Below, piece by piece: positions 13,233 to 23,040 of a DNA stretch of 64,000 nucleotides. A model generated the notes under the pieces. The model saw only the letters and a list, made by a program, of their open reading frames with translations, was not told where the DNA came from and made no database searches. The position numbers and the translations under genes are program-made. Numbering within the stretch: position 1 is the first letter of the stretch; each line of letters begins with the position of its first letter. This stretch comes from Pseudevernia furfuracea. Lineage: Eukaryota; Ascomycota; Lecanoromycetes; Lecanorales; Parmeliaceae. The stretch lies in NCBI GenBank assembly GCA_022315425.1, contig JAIUPT010000017.1, positions 1 to 64,000 of the forward strand, in the 5' to 3' direction.

Positions 13233-14466
13233 CTTTTCTCTTACTTTTCTCTTACTTTTCTCTTACTTTTATTCTTATATTAAATTTTACTTCTCTTTTT
13301 ATTTATTAATACTTATATATTTTATTAACTCTAACTCTTTTACTTTTATTCTTCTTCTTATTCTTATATTTTTATTCTTATTCTTCTTTTTATCTAATAA
13401 TACTTATATAATTTTAAACATATATACTTCTTATATACTTCTTATTTACTTCTTCTTTTATTTTTTATTTTATTTTATATATTTTAATAACTTTATAATA
13501 TCTTAAATAAAATTTTAATTAATTATATAAATATAACTATTTATTTATACTTTAATTAATATCTTTATAATACATATTATATAATTCTATTTTTTCTTTT
13601 TCTTTTAATTAATTATTTAAATTATATTTTTAATTCTTATTAACTCTTTTCTCTTTTATACTTTTTCTTTTTCTCTTAACTAATTATTTAAATTATATTT
13701 TTAACTTTTAACTCTTATCTCTTTTATATTTTCTCTTATTCTTATAATAACTTTTATTTCTCTTATTCTCTCTCTTACTTTTATTTTTATAATAACTTTT
13801 ACTTCTTCTTTTATTTATTAACACTTACATATTTTAATAACTTTAATTCTTTTACTCTTATTTTTATTCTTCTTCTTCTTTTTATTCTTCTTTTTTTATT
13901 TTTACTCTTATTCTTCTCTTTACTTAATAATACTTATATAATTTTAAATATATATACTTCTTACTTACTTCTTCTTTTACTCTCTTATTTACTTTATATA
14001 TTTTAATAACTTTATAATATCTTAAATAAAAACTTTATTAATTATATAAACACTAATACTTATTTATACTCTTAACATCTTTATATTATATATTATATAA
14101 CTCTTTTCACACTTTATTCATTTATACTCTTTTTATACTTTATTAACTTATATAATTATATTTTTTCTTTTTTAACTAACTACTTATTTAAACTTAATTA
14201 ACTATTTAAACTTTTAATCTTTAAAATATATATAATTTTATTTTAATTTTATTTACTCTTATTACTATTTATTACTTAATATATACTATTATATACTCAA
14301 TTTTAAATATAACTTTTTTTATTAATAAACTTTTAACTTTATTAAAATATAATATATTTAATTTATAAACAACTTTTATCTTCTTTTATACTTAAACTAA
14401 TATTATTATTATTATATATACTCTAAACTTTTAATTATTAATATTACTTTTTAATTAATAATAAAA
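13233..14466 (+). repeat. G-free telomere-adjacent sequence (possible decayed telomere repeats)
   Basis: There is no G on the plus strand here. Counting the array, the run is G-free from 13115 to 14466, 1352 bases. The text is built from pieces such as CTCTTA, CTTTTA, TTCTTA, TCTAAC and CTTATA, which are what CCCTAA gives when C changes to T. Because the opposite strand of a pure telomere array has no C, a C-to-T process such as RIP would leave exactly a G-free strand. The origin is inference; the absence of G is seen directly. No gene is present. Confidence 0.85.
13285..14320 (+). repeat. Two diverged tandem copies of a ~0.52-kb G-free unit
   Basis: The text around 13301-13480 recurs at about 13813-14010. 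For example, TAATAATACTTATATA with its flanks begins at 13395 and again at 13925. The offset drifts between about 512 and 530 bases because of indels. Both copies are G-free, so the duplication happened within, or was followed by loss of G from, the same subtelomeric sequence. Confidence 0.7.
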
Positions 14467-14769
14467 GTAATTAATACACACGTAGTTATAACTGTATATA
14501 ATTCAATTACATATAGTTAAAATATATTTCAAACTTATAAATATTTAAATAACTTTTTAATTAATAGTAATTAATACTACACGTAGTTATAACTACTTAC
14601 AATAAGTTTTAACTAGTTTTAACTTATTATAATTAATTATAACTTATATTATTATAATATTATTAATTAAAACGATAATTAAAACAATAAGATTAAGAGT
14701 ATTTTTAATTAAATAAATAATTAAAATAATATTATAAATATCACGATTAACTAGAATAGTAATACTAAG

Positions 14770-14900
14770 ATTAATTTATTATTGTTATTATTATTATTAC
14801 TATTGTTATTATTATTATTATTATTACTATTCCTATTATTATTATTATTATTATTGTTATTATTGTTATTATTACTGTTACTATTACTGTTACTGTTACT
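14770..14900 (+). repeat. TTA-type trinucleotide microsatellite
   Basis: The sequence is imperfect TTA/TTG/CTA triplets in a row, ending in GTTACT-type repeats that grade into the minisatellite. The poly-leucine frame across it is a by-product of the repeat. Confidence 0.85.
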
Positions 14901-14904
14901 CTCA

Positions 14905-15560
14905 CTGCTAAGATTAATGCTGAGATTAGTGCTGAGATTAGTGCTGAGATTATTGCTGAGAATACTGTCTGCTGAAAATATTGCTGAGAATACTATCTGC
15001 TGAGATCACTGTTGAGAATACTGTCTGCTGAGATCACTGCTGAGAATATCGCTGAGATCAATGCTGATATCAATGCTGAGACCACTGCTGAGACCAGCGC
15101 TGAGAATACCGCTGAGAATACTGCCTGCTGAGACCACCGCTGAGAATACCGCTGAGACCAATACCGCTGAGAATACTGCAGAGAATACTGCTGAGAATAT
15201 TGCTGAGAATTTCGCTGAGAATACTACTGAGACCACCGCAGAGAATACCGCTGAGAACACTGCCTGCTGAGACCAGCGCTGAGAATACCGCTGAGAACAC
15301 TGCCTGCTGAGACCAGCGCTGAGAATACCGCTGAGAACACTGCCTGCTGAGACCAGCGCTGAGAATACCGCTGAGAACACTGCCTGCTGAGACCAGCGCT
15401 GAGAATACCGCTGAGACCAATACCGCTGAGAATACTGCTAAGAATATCACTGAGATCAATACCGCTGAGATCAATGCTGAGACCAATGCGGAGACCAATG
15501 CTGAGACCAATGCTGAGACCAATGCCGAGATCAATGCTGAGAATACTGCTGAGACCACTG
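14905..15560 (+). repeat. GCTGAGA minisatellite with four perfect 40-bp units
   Basis: The array is built on a 12-base theme GCTGAGANNNNN (for example GCTGAGACCAAT). At 15241-15400 four identical 40-bp units stand head to tail and a fifth starts at 15401 before diverging. Perfect identity there suggests recent expansion. Related arrays at 40995-41200, 41520-41645 and 44800-45060 carry the RIP-converted form, with AATACCGCTGAG becoming AATATCGCTAAG. Frames on either strand reflect the 12-base period and are not taken as genes. Confidence 0.9.
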
Positions 15561-15562
15561 CT

Positions 15563-15640
15563 ATTGAGTGTCGCATTAAGTGTCGCATTGATTGTCGCAT
15601 TGATTGTCGCATTAAGTGTCATATTGAGTGTCGCATTATT
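15563..15640 (+). repeat. Short GTGTCGCATT tandem repeat
   Basis: About six degenerate copies of a 12-13-base unit around GTGTCGCATT follow the minisatellite directly. No other function is visible. Confidence 0.75.
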
Positions 15641-15698
15641 CTAGTCACTATTTTTGTCAGCGGTGCTCTCAGCATCATTATTCTAATTAAGAATACTT

Positions 15699-15878
15699 CT
15701 CAGCGACGAAGACTGCATGCAAATCTTTATAATGAACGTCGCTGACGGTCATTGCCCTGAGAGGCTTTGCACTGCAAAATCTGTCGCCAGCGATCGATTC
15801 GAAAAACGTTGTTTCATCAATGAAAAATTTATTCGAATGAGTTTTGCAGTGCAAAGCCGTCGAATACTAGGGTTAGAC
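15699..15878 (+). repeat. Hairpin element, copy 1 (180 bp)
   Basis: The first of two 180-bp direct copies. It holds an 8-bp inverted repeat CAGCGACG (15701-15708) with CGTCGCTG (15737-15744). It also holds a perfect 17-bp inverted repeat, GGCTTTGCACTGCAAAA (15763-15779) with its complement at 15842-15858. Each arm is itself close to a palindrome. The copy ends with CTAGGGTTAG, a telomere-like decamer. A 60-codon frame is open, but differences from copy 2 are not concentrated at third positions, so I do not call it a gene. Confidence 0.85.
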
Positions 15879-16086
15879 GATCTCAAAGTAGGTGTTTGAA
15901 TGCTTAGGTGTAAGAAGTTCTAAATAGAATTAGACATATCAAGAAAATTCAGACTCAGCCTTATCGAGGGCTTGACGCTTCGTCGCACGCTTTCCTCACC
16001 AAATAATCGTGTCGATCAAAAATATTCTAAAGTCTTTTCAGACTGCATAAAGAGGCGACGATAACTTCGATTATGTCTTGAAACAG

Positions 16087-16266
16087 CTCAGCGACGAAGA
16101 CTGCATGCAAATCTTTATGGTGAACGTCGCTGACGATCATTGCCAAGGTAGGCTTTGCCTGGCAAAATCTGTCGCTAGCGGTCGATCCGGAAAACGTTGT
16201 TCCACCAATGAAAAATTTATCCGAATGGGTTTTGCCAGGCAAAGTTCGAGAATACTAGGGTTAGAC
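16087..16266 (+). repeat. Hairpin element, copy 2 (180 bp)
   Basis: The second copy has the same length and layout. CAGCGACG (16089-16096) pairs with 16125-16132. The long stem has CTTTGCCTGGCAAAA (16153-16167) pairing perfectly with 16230-16244. Compared with copy 1, three adjacent stem bases differ in the left arm and the matching three differ in the right arm, so pairing is kept. The telomere-like CTAGGGTTAG is also present, and the MITE at 16264 abuts it. The 208 bases between the copies show no gene. Confidence 0.85.
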
Positions 16267-16705
16267 GCTGAGACGGGGTTTGATTGAGATGAGACGAGAT
16301 GAGTCGGTTTATTTTCACCGAGGTAACGAGATTATCTCGATATCTCGTCAAGTCTATCAATTAGATTAGTTCGAGATCGTTACCCTCGCAACGGCCCTCT
16401 AAACATTATATCTCGTATATTTCTAATTATCTTTCTAAGCAATTATACGTCGTATTTTAATTTTAATTAAAATATTATACTTTACACTTTATTTTGCTCT
16501 ATATCGATACGCAATATCAAATTCTAAAGAAATCGCTTAAAAGTATTTAAAATTCATCGAGATATCGAGATAATCTCGAATAAATCGACGCTAAGACGAG
16601 ATGAGGTGAGGTTTTTAGAAAATTCGAAAACTCGCCTCGATATCTCATCTCGAATCCGACTCAATACGAAATCTCGTCGAGACGTCTCGTCTCATTGCGC
16701 AGCGT
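16264..16705 (+). mobile_element. Tc1/mariner-like MITE, copy a (one end truncated)
   Basis: The least RIP-altered copy of a family of about 500 bp that recurs at 30360, 35065, 41875, 42492 and 44084. Intact copies have terminal inverted repeats beginning CGCTACGCAA and are bounded by TA, the target-site duplication of Tc1/mariner elements. This copy keeps the right terminus (TTGCGCAGCG followed by TA) but lacks roughly 60 bases on the left, where it joins the hairpin element. It has no transposase frame, so it is non-autonomous. Confidence 0.75.
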
Positions 16706-18024
16706 AACTATTTATATAAGAAATAATTTATTTTATAACTATCGAAATTGTAAAAGAAATATTTTAAAGAAGTCTATTTATAAAATCTAAATTTTATTAT
16801 TATTTAACTTCTCGATATCGATCGTCGTAAAAAGCTTTTCTTCGAATTTAATAAGATTCTTTATAAGTGAACGTTTAAGATATCTATCTCGAAGAGCTAT
16901 TTTTATATTCGTAATATTCTTTTTATTACTATAGTGAAGAGTATATTTAATAATAGTTAAATCTACTTCGTAAAAGATACTTTTTAAATAAATATATACG
17001 TCTCGTATTCGATAGTCGTTAATAATATATTAAGATATTTAATACTAAGAACGTTTTTAATAATATAATTAAGTATATATTATTAAAATTTAAAAAGTTC
17101 TTTTTTACACGATTTTCGTTGAATTCGCACGATTAATACGATTTAGTTTATTTAATAGACTTTATTTATATTTAATTCTTTTCGTTAGTTTAGTAACTAA
17201 CATTTATAGTTCGTTAGTTCAGCAACTTTACGCAATTTTTCGCAAGCTGTCTTTTAATTATACTAAGTTATTATATAATACGACGATACATATGAGATAT
17301 ATGTGCATTACATATAAGATTTATGCGTATCACCCTCGCGAGAAAATTGTCTAAATCGTGTGAATCTGAAATCTATTTTAATGTGATGTGAATATTCGTC
17401 GTCGTAACATCTTGTCGTCGTCGACGTCGATTATTGAAAATCAAAATCTATAGAACTGAAAATTATTTATAGAACAGAATTCTACTGAAAATTCTTAAAG
17501 TTGTTAAGTCTGCGAATCTGTCGAAAATCGTGCTTTTCTTATAGTAGAGTTGTTAACTATGCGAAAAACACGATTTTCGTTAATTTCGCAAAATTAGCAA
17601 TTTTAAATTCAGCAAAAACTTTTTAAATTTGTCGATATATATTAAATATAAAAGATATTAAGAGAGAAGTATCTAACTACTATAATATGCTTATAACACT
17701 AACTCTTCGTTATTGCTTTAAGAAGAGAAAGACTAATAAGATTTAGAAGTTTATTTAGAAAGTATAGTCGCGAAGAGACTAAATCTTGTTTTATGTCGCG
17801 CTATTTATTGTTTTCCATGTCGCGTTATTCATCTTCTGAGCGAATTGCTTCTCGATTGACTGCTTTTATCTTCTATTTTGTGATGATATCTTTGCTATTG
17901 ACATTTTCTTTTGACTTCTCATATATATCGATTCTTTCACTCGCATCGGCTTTATAGATTAAGATCTTGATATATTCGATAATCTTAGATTTTACAAGTT
18001 TCGCCCTTCTCTTAAGATGCTATA
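16706..18024. other. AT-rich, probably RIP-decayed DNA
   Basis: There is no supportable gene. The stretch is AT-rich with CpG retained and CpA/TpG depleted. A phrase of about 35 bases around ACACGATTTTCGTT at 17112 recurs with changes at 17567. From about 17700 the base composition rises toward that of the NLR gene that follows. Confidence 0.6.
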
Positions 18025-20718
18025 TTAACTCTCGAGAGCTTTATGCGACAGCCGGCAGAGTCTGCTAAAGAAGACTTCGTCTGGATTCATATCGTACTGT
18101 TCAAGTTCGTTTCTCAGGGTTGGCGCGTTGTAAATACTGGCGTCGTAAGGGTTTGCTTTAAAGAAATTCGCTTCGGAGACAAAGCGACCAAGTTCAGAGA
18201 CGTCATCATTATTCTTCTTGTCGCTATTATCCTTCTTGTCTCCGAAGTTTCTACCGCTGCCATCTTTCCCATTGCCGTCGTTTGCATTGTCATCGTCATC
18301 GTCGACTTCAAGATTGTCGGAAAACCTGCCACCTTCGCGGTCTCGGCGCACTCGTTTCGGTGGGCTACCCCAGAATTGAATCACCGTCCAGATCGCCTTC
18401 TGTACGCACCTGATATCCGCTTCGTCAGCAGTATGACATGCCGCAAAGCCTGTCGCCGTCGATCTATAATGCTGAAGCCATACAAGCAAGGACTCTTTCT
18501 CAAGCTCGTCAGCGTACCCAATCACTACAAGCGCAATCTCTTCATTCCCTGTCTCCAAGGCCTCTTGGATGATCAAGCTGTTTCCAAGGGCATCTTCTCT
18601 TCCTTCCGTGGGAAAGTCGAGAAGGTCTAGATCTCTCTCCGCAACATACCAGACTAAGAATCTTATCTCTGAAAGAAGGCGCCGACGGATTGCAGCTCTT
18701 AATGCACCTTGAATAGCTGAGTCTTCAAACAGGTACCAGTTCGATGTCGAACTGCGATCCCGAAGGGATAGAGTTTGAAGGCAGATTAGATTTTCGACTG
18801 CGATAGCCCAACCTTGACTACAAGCAATATGAAAATACATTTCCGCAATCACCTTGAGTTCATCGATGTTCTATTTAAGTGACGTCGTGATGTGCTGAAA
18901 GATTGAGCGATATCTGTCAGGTATACAGATCTGCAACTCTTCGAACTCATTGAAAATGTAAGAAAATAGCGGCTTCCTTTTCAGGTAATTCAAGACTGTC
19001 GTAACGCTTTCGTTTGTAACTGTAACTGAACCACTCGGAAGCGGGTCGTACGCCAAATGATCGGCCAGAAAAGATATGTGCAGATAATTTCGAGACTCCT
19101 GGAGAATCACTTCATGAACGTTATCCGGTATTCTTAAGAACTCAGCATTTGGATCGGTCTCCAGGAACTTCTTGGCTGTTTGATGAATCAACTGTACCTG
19201 ATCTGATGGATCTTCCTCGGCGGCTTCATTTTCTCGTGAATGTCTACCAGCGGTTATAATCTCCACAAACGGACCACATAGGCGAAGCAGGCGACGCCGG
19301 ATGGAGCCGACGGTATGGACTTCTGCTAGTCCGAGAAACGGGTCGGTTGTGGACTGAAGAGCACGTTCGATATCCGCAGGGATCGATAGGGCATCCAAAA
19401 CCTCAATCAAACGCAAACGCCGGCTCTCTGATGCGTTCCTGATCCATGGTACTGCCCGATGAGCCATTGTCTTCGATTCCGAAGTTTTAAGGCTTTCCGC
19501 AAGTCGTCTGACCATACTCTGATACAGCTCCGTCATTGCAGTAGGGAGGACTCGAAGCTCTTTGGCAAGGTGTTCCAGACTTGGAAACGGGTCTTCGGCT
19601 GTGCTCTCGAGAGCTGCCAGGCATGTCTTCACCCACAGTATAACACCTTCGGCATGCTGCAAAAGGTAAGCCTGTATGTCAAGAATGATCCTTTGTTGAG
19701 CTCGTTGTAGATGTTGAAATTGTTGCGAGAGCGCCTGACCGCTGGTACCTGTCGTGGGAAAGCCTTCTTCCTCACTTGACTCGTCGTCTCGAAGAACATG
19801 AAGCAACGACTCAATGCCGTTGTCTATGATTTTGATGATGTCTGGCTTGTTGACGTCCTGCATGACGATTTTGTAATGATTCCGCAAGCGACGCTCGATT
19901 TCCGGGTAATCGCGACTTAAGAAGATCACTTTGAACTGTATCGCTCTTTTGACCAGGCTGCACAGGAACTGCAAGGTGTGAGAACGGCAGCACAGGAACT
20001 GCAAGGTGTGAGAACGGCAGCACAGGAACTGCAAGGTGTGAGAACGGCAGTCTTCGTTTCTTCCCCGGCTGTACTCAGACTCATCTAAGCCATCCAGGAT
20101 CAATAAAACAGGACCAACTCTCCCTGGAGCAAGGATAATGTGTTCCAGGATCCGCTTGAGGTTCTCTATGGTCCATATCTCGCCGTTCCAAGCGTCGAAA
20201 GGGTCAACCTGGCGGTAAATGGGAGCGGCATGCTTGAAAGCATCACGATCCTGGTCCAGTATCTGAAGCAAGACCGCTCGAAGCATAAAAACGTGGCTCC
20301 TGAGGCTTGTCACTTCGCTGTAAAACCATGTGACGACAATAGCCGCTCTCTCCGAAGCCTGTGATGCCGTTCTGGCCATGTCAGCCAAGAACCGATCCTG
20401 TATGCTCCCAGCCAAAACGGATTTCCCACTTCCAGGCTTTCCGACTACCCATAAGATTGCAGACCCGTTTTCATGCCAATTCTTGAAAGCCTCATAATCC
20501 CAGAGTCAGAGATTCGTTTCTATATCTGCCTTTTTGACGTTATAACGTCGCAAGCCCATCTTCTCAAAATCAAGAGCTCGCAGATACTCTGCTTTTGTTA
20601 GTGCAAGGTTAACAGTGTTATAGCAATGTGAACTTATCTTGATATTCAGACACCTCGTCAATCTCGACTGTGTTCTTAAACACGAAGTTAATTGTGTCTT
20701 CACGTTTGTCAATGACAA
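18025..20718 (-). pseudogene. NACHT NLR (STAND) gene with two RIP-type stop codons
   Basis: A fungal NOD-like receptor read on the minus strand in one frame through two stops. Upstream of the NTPase is the usual linker (LTKAEYLRALDFEKM-type text near 20600). Then comes a P-loop GKPGSGKS (20419-20442), a Walker B LLILDGLDE near 20100, and VIFLSRDYPEIERR near 19900, the order of a NACHT domain. The C-terminal part after 18852 has an Asp/Asn-rich tract near 18200-18300 and no clear ankyrin, WD or TPR repeats. An in-frame TGA (20506-20508) sits where relatives usually have Trp, and a TAG (18871-18873) sits where CAG is one step away. Both fit C-to-T or G-to-A change by RIP. Such proteins act in non-self recognition and programmed cell death. 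Coding loss is inferred; readthrough or an unseen intron is less likely. Confidence 0.8.
19961..20050 (-). repeat. Three perfect 30-bp tandem copies inside the NACHT domain
   Basis: The 30-bp unit beginning CACAGGAACTGCAAGGTG is present three times without a mismatch. It is in frame, giving three copies of the decapeptide CRSHTLQFLC. The triplication lies between Walker B and the SRDYPEI motif, a loop region in NACHT folds. A single copy is probably ancestral. Confidence 0.93.
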
Positions 20719-21330
20719 TGAATCTCGTCGAGGCTGCCTCCGGCCTCCGCTGCTTATTCAATACGTTTTGAATCACGTTTCTCAAAAGATACAGGTTATT
20801 CTTCTTCACCTCGACGAGTCGATCAAGAATAATAACGACATCCCTTGTTGATCGATAATTCAAAACGTTCTTTAGTAGCTCTTCTAACAAAGACAGAGAG
20901 ATAATGTCAGTCATAGTGATCGACGTAGCAACCTTCGGGACCTTTCTATAACACTCACGCAACGTCGTAAATAGGTCATGCGACTGTCTGTCTTGTAATG
21001 CTTGTTCAATCAAAATTCATATCTCAAGCCCGACGGCGATTAGGTTGAGAAGCTCTCCTGCAGACGTGATTGTCTCTGTAAGCCTCGTAATCATCTGACA
21101 GTTAAGATAGAGTACATCGGTTTCGACAAGTTTCTTAGAGCGAGCGTAAGTATCGGCAAAGGTTTCAATGTCTTTCCCAGCATACCATATGAAGCGAGAA
21201 CAGATCGGAGGGTCTCCGCGTGCAGGTGTTATCCAGGCATGATACTTTGTCGTATTCGTGAACCAAGACAGGTCTTCGAAGGTTGCGAATAAACGTCGAA
21301 TGACGTCCGAGAGAGGGAGGATCGTTTTTA
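20618..21330 (-). pseudogene. Decayed second NACHT-like fragment
   Basis: One minus-strand frame, interrupted by a TGA near 21024, reads like the middle of a NACHT protein. It has a YHAW-containing lead, a damaged P-loop position, VVIILDRLVE where Walker B (IILDALDE type) is expected, and RFIVIDKREDTI where a TSRREDDI-type motif is usual. It overlaps the start of the more intact NACHT gene in another frame. It may be the remnant of a separate NLR or of a duplicated domain. Too little is left to assign a class. Confidence 0.55.
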
Positions 21331-21492
21331 GAATATGATTAAGAAAGATAAGAGTCTATTGAAGCGTGAGTACATCTAAAATCAATCAGAACATGCATTA
21401 TTCATGCGACAGTTGTTGAGTAACCCAAACGATCAAATTATATTTTTTCCCAACGTCTAACAAGAGAGGTCGAACAGAGATATGCGAATCTC

Positions 21493-22104
21493 TTAAAGTC
21501 GCCGATTCAGAGTCGCTTCAGATGTGAGGCTTTCGATCTCATCTTTCTGAATAACAGAATCATACATGTCTTCCAGAGCCCCCCAAACAGTCTTGAAATT
21601 GTCATTATCTCGTGCGCTCACTCCGTCAAACCGGCACATGTTGCTGTGGTCTGCCTTGATCTCGATGATAATCTCCTTATCGTCTGGCAGGCCATAGATG
21701 ACACTATTTCTAGGTACGACCTTACTCTTGTTAGAACGATAGACTAAGGGTTTCTAGTTAAGGAACACACCTGTCCATATGCTTCCCAGAAGCTAATGAT
21801 GGGATAGTCAAGAAGCTGATTCTTGAAGAGATGCTGATGGATTTCTGTGAAAATAGATCCCGCTTGTAGGGTCTCTTCGATGTGTTGATCTTTTTGAGCG
21901 CCAACCCAGCGGGCCACCTTTGCCGCAGCAGAGCCGATCGACACAAGGGTGAGCTTACCACCTCCATGCGGTGTGCCGAAGAAGACCAAGCCTGCACTAG
22001 ATTGATGACGATCAGCTTCAGATTGTTTTATTGTAGACGATGACAATACGTACGTGATTTTCTTAATGAGCTCGTATTTCTTATTATTGTGAGCGTTGAT
22101 GAGA
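21493..22104 (-). pseudogene. SesB-like lipase domain fragment (NLR N-terminus)
   Basis: The minus strand gives INAHNNKKYELIKKITY, then GLVFFGTPHGGG and, after a likely 44-base intron (about 21727-21770), VVPRNSVIYGLP and DHSNMCRF. These are hallmarks, in order, of the SesB-like alpha/beta-hydrolase domain that heads many fungal NLRs. The segment that would carry the GHSLGG nucleophile elbow is missing, cut off by AT-rich sequence at about 22105. The frame ends at TAA (21493-21495). In an intact gene this domain would join the NACHT downstream, so it may be the original N-terminus of the 18025-20718 gene, now separated by the decayed fragment. Confidence 0.7.
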
Positions 22105-22272
22105 GTTTACTCGATTAAAAGATCGTTAAGACTATATTTAATAAATAGAATCGACCGCTTTGACGTCTAAATCTCGTTAATAAATATTTTTGAGAATATA
22201 TGTCGTCGATATACTTTCTTTCTCTCTTCGCGAATAATCTCAAACAATTCTTCGACTTTAAATATAAAGTTA

Positions 22273-22338
22273 TTCTTATTCTCTTTATAAAGCAGTCTCG
22301 AGTTATATTAATATAGAAATACTTATATACTCGAAGCT
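22273..22338 (+). repeat. 66-bp direct repeat, left flank of LINE fragment
   Basis: This 66-base sequence, from TTCTTATTCTC to TCGAAGCT, recurs at 22975-23040 with a single mismatch. It brackets the LINE 3' fragment and behaves as a very long target-site duplication. Confidence 0.85.
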
Positions 22339-22974
22339 GTCTCACTCAAGCTACGGAGAGTAATTACGGGCTACTGCTTAGGCTATATTACAAGAGAAAC
22401 CTTTCTCCGACTAGTCGAAACAGGGTAAAAACTCTCGCTATTCTTTCTTATCGCATCTTCTTGTCGTATAGTCTTCCTACCACACTGCGTTCCCTAGTCT
22501 GTTCGTACGAATTCGTGTGCCTTCTTGGAGTACTTGTTGCTGCTCCTATTATTGTCTGTTATATAGCTGCTCCTTAGCCAGCGAGAACTGTTCTAGAAGG
22601 CCAATCGAGATCAGTCATCGCGCTGCGGCCTTTGCCCCTCGCGGGGTTGTCAGCATCTCTCTCAGATCAGCTGTCTCAGTCTTCTTCAGAAGAGTTTGTC
22701 TCTCGCTTCTCAGCCTTGGGCAGAATAGAAGAACGTGTCTAACATTCTGTTTTCTTCAGTCACACTCGCATGCGGAAGAGAGTATCTTAGAGACCCTGCA
22801 CATATGCAGAAAGTGTGTTAGGTCAATCTTCTCTGTTCGTAGCTGGGTTAGAGCGGAGCTCTCTGCTTTTGCTAGGCCTTCATGGAGAGATCTCCTATTT
22901 GATCATAGATCTCCCCTTTGTGCGGGGCTGCGTCGTTCTTCTGGGATCCCAGCCTGGTACTGAGCCCACACTGC
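22339..22974 (-). mobile_element. LINE 3'-end fragment (Tad/I-like), little RIP
   Basis: The reverse complement matches the 3' ends of the LINEs at 40050-40740 and 45625-46320. It contains the C-terminal CxC...H...C zinc-finger region of ORF2 (the HVLLFCPRL-type phrase in that frame) and the 3' untranslated sequence. It is heavily 5' truncated. It has far fewer CpA-to-TpA changes than the two other copies, so it serves as the best guide to their ancestral sequence. It is bracketed by a 66-bp direct repeat. Confidence 0.8.
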
Positions 22975-23040
22975 TTCTTATTCTCTTTATAAAGCAGTCT
23001 CGAGTTATATTAATATAGAAATACTTATATAATCGAAGCT
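22975..23040 (+). repeat. 66-bp direct repeat, right flank of LINE fragment
   Basis: It matches 22273-22338 at 65 of 66 positions; the mismatch is in TATATAC versus TATATAA. See the left copy. Confidence 0.85.

Noticed and set aside
13100..13506. Frames encoding repeated Asn-Pro or Thr-Leu
   Set aside because: They are simply the CCCTAA array and the G-free tract translated.
14782..15003. Poly-leucine frame
   Set aside because: By-product of the TTA microsatellite.
15241..15400. CRISPR-like array
   Set aside because: The 40-bp units are identical throughout with no unique spacers, and the genome is fungal.
15006..15622. Minus-strand frames of Ser-Ala-Leu-Val repeats, up to 180 codons
   Set aside because: The minisatellite period is a multiple of three, so long frames arise without selection; no signal peptide or domain.
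15717..16287. Pair of 60-69-codon conserved frames
   Set aside because: Differences between the two copies are not biased to third codon positions and are better explained by the hairpin stems.
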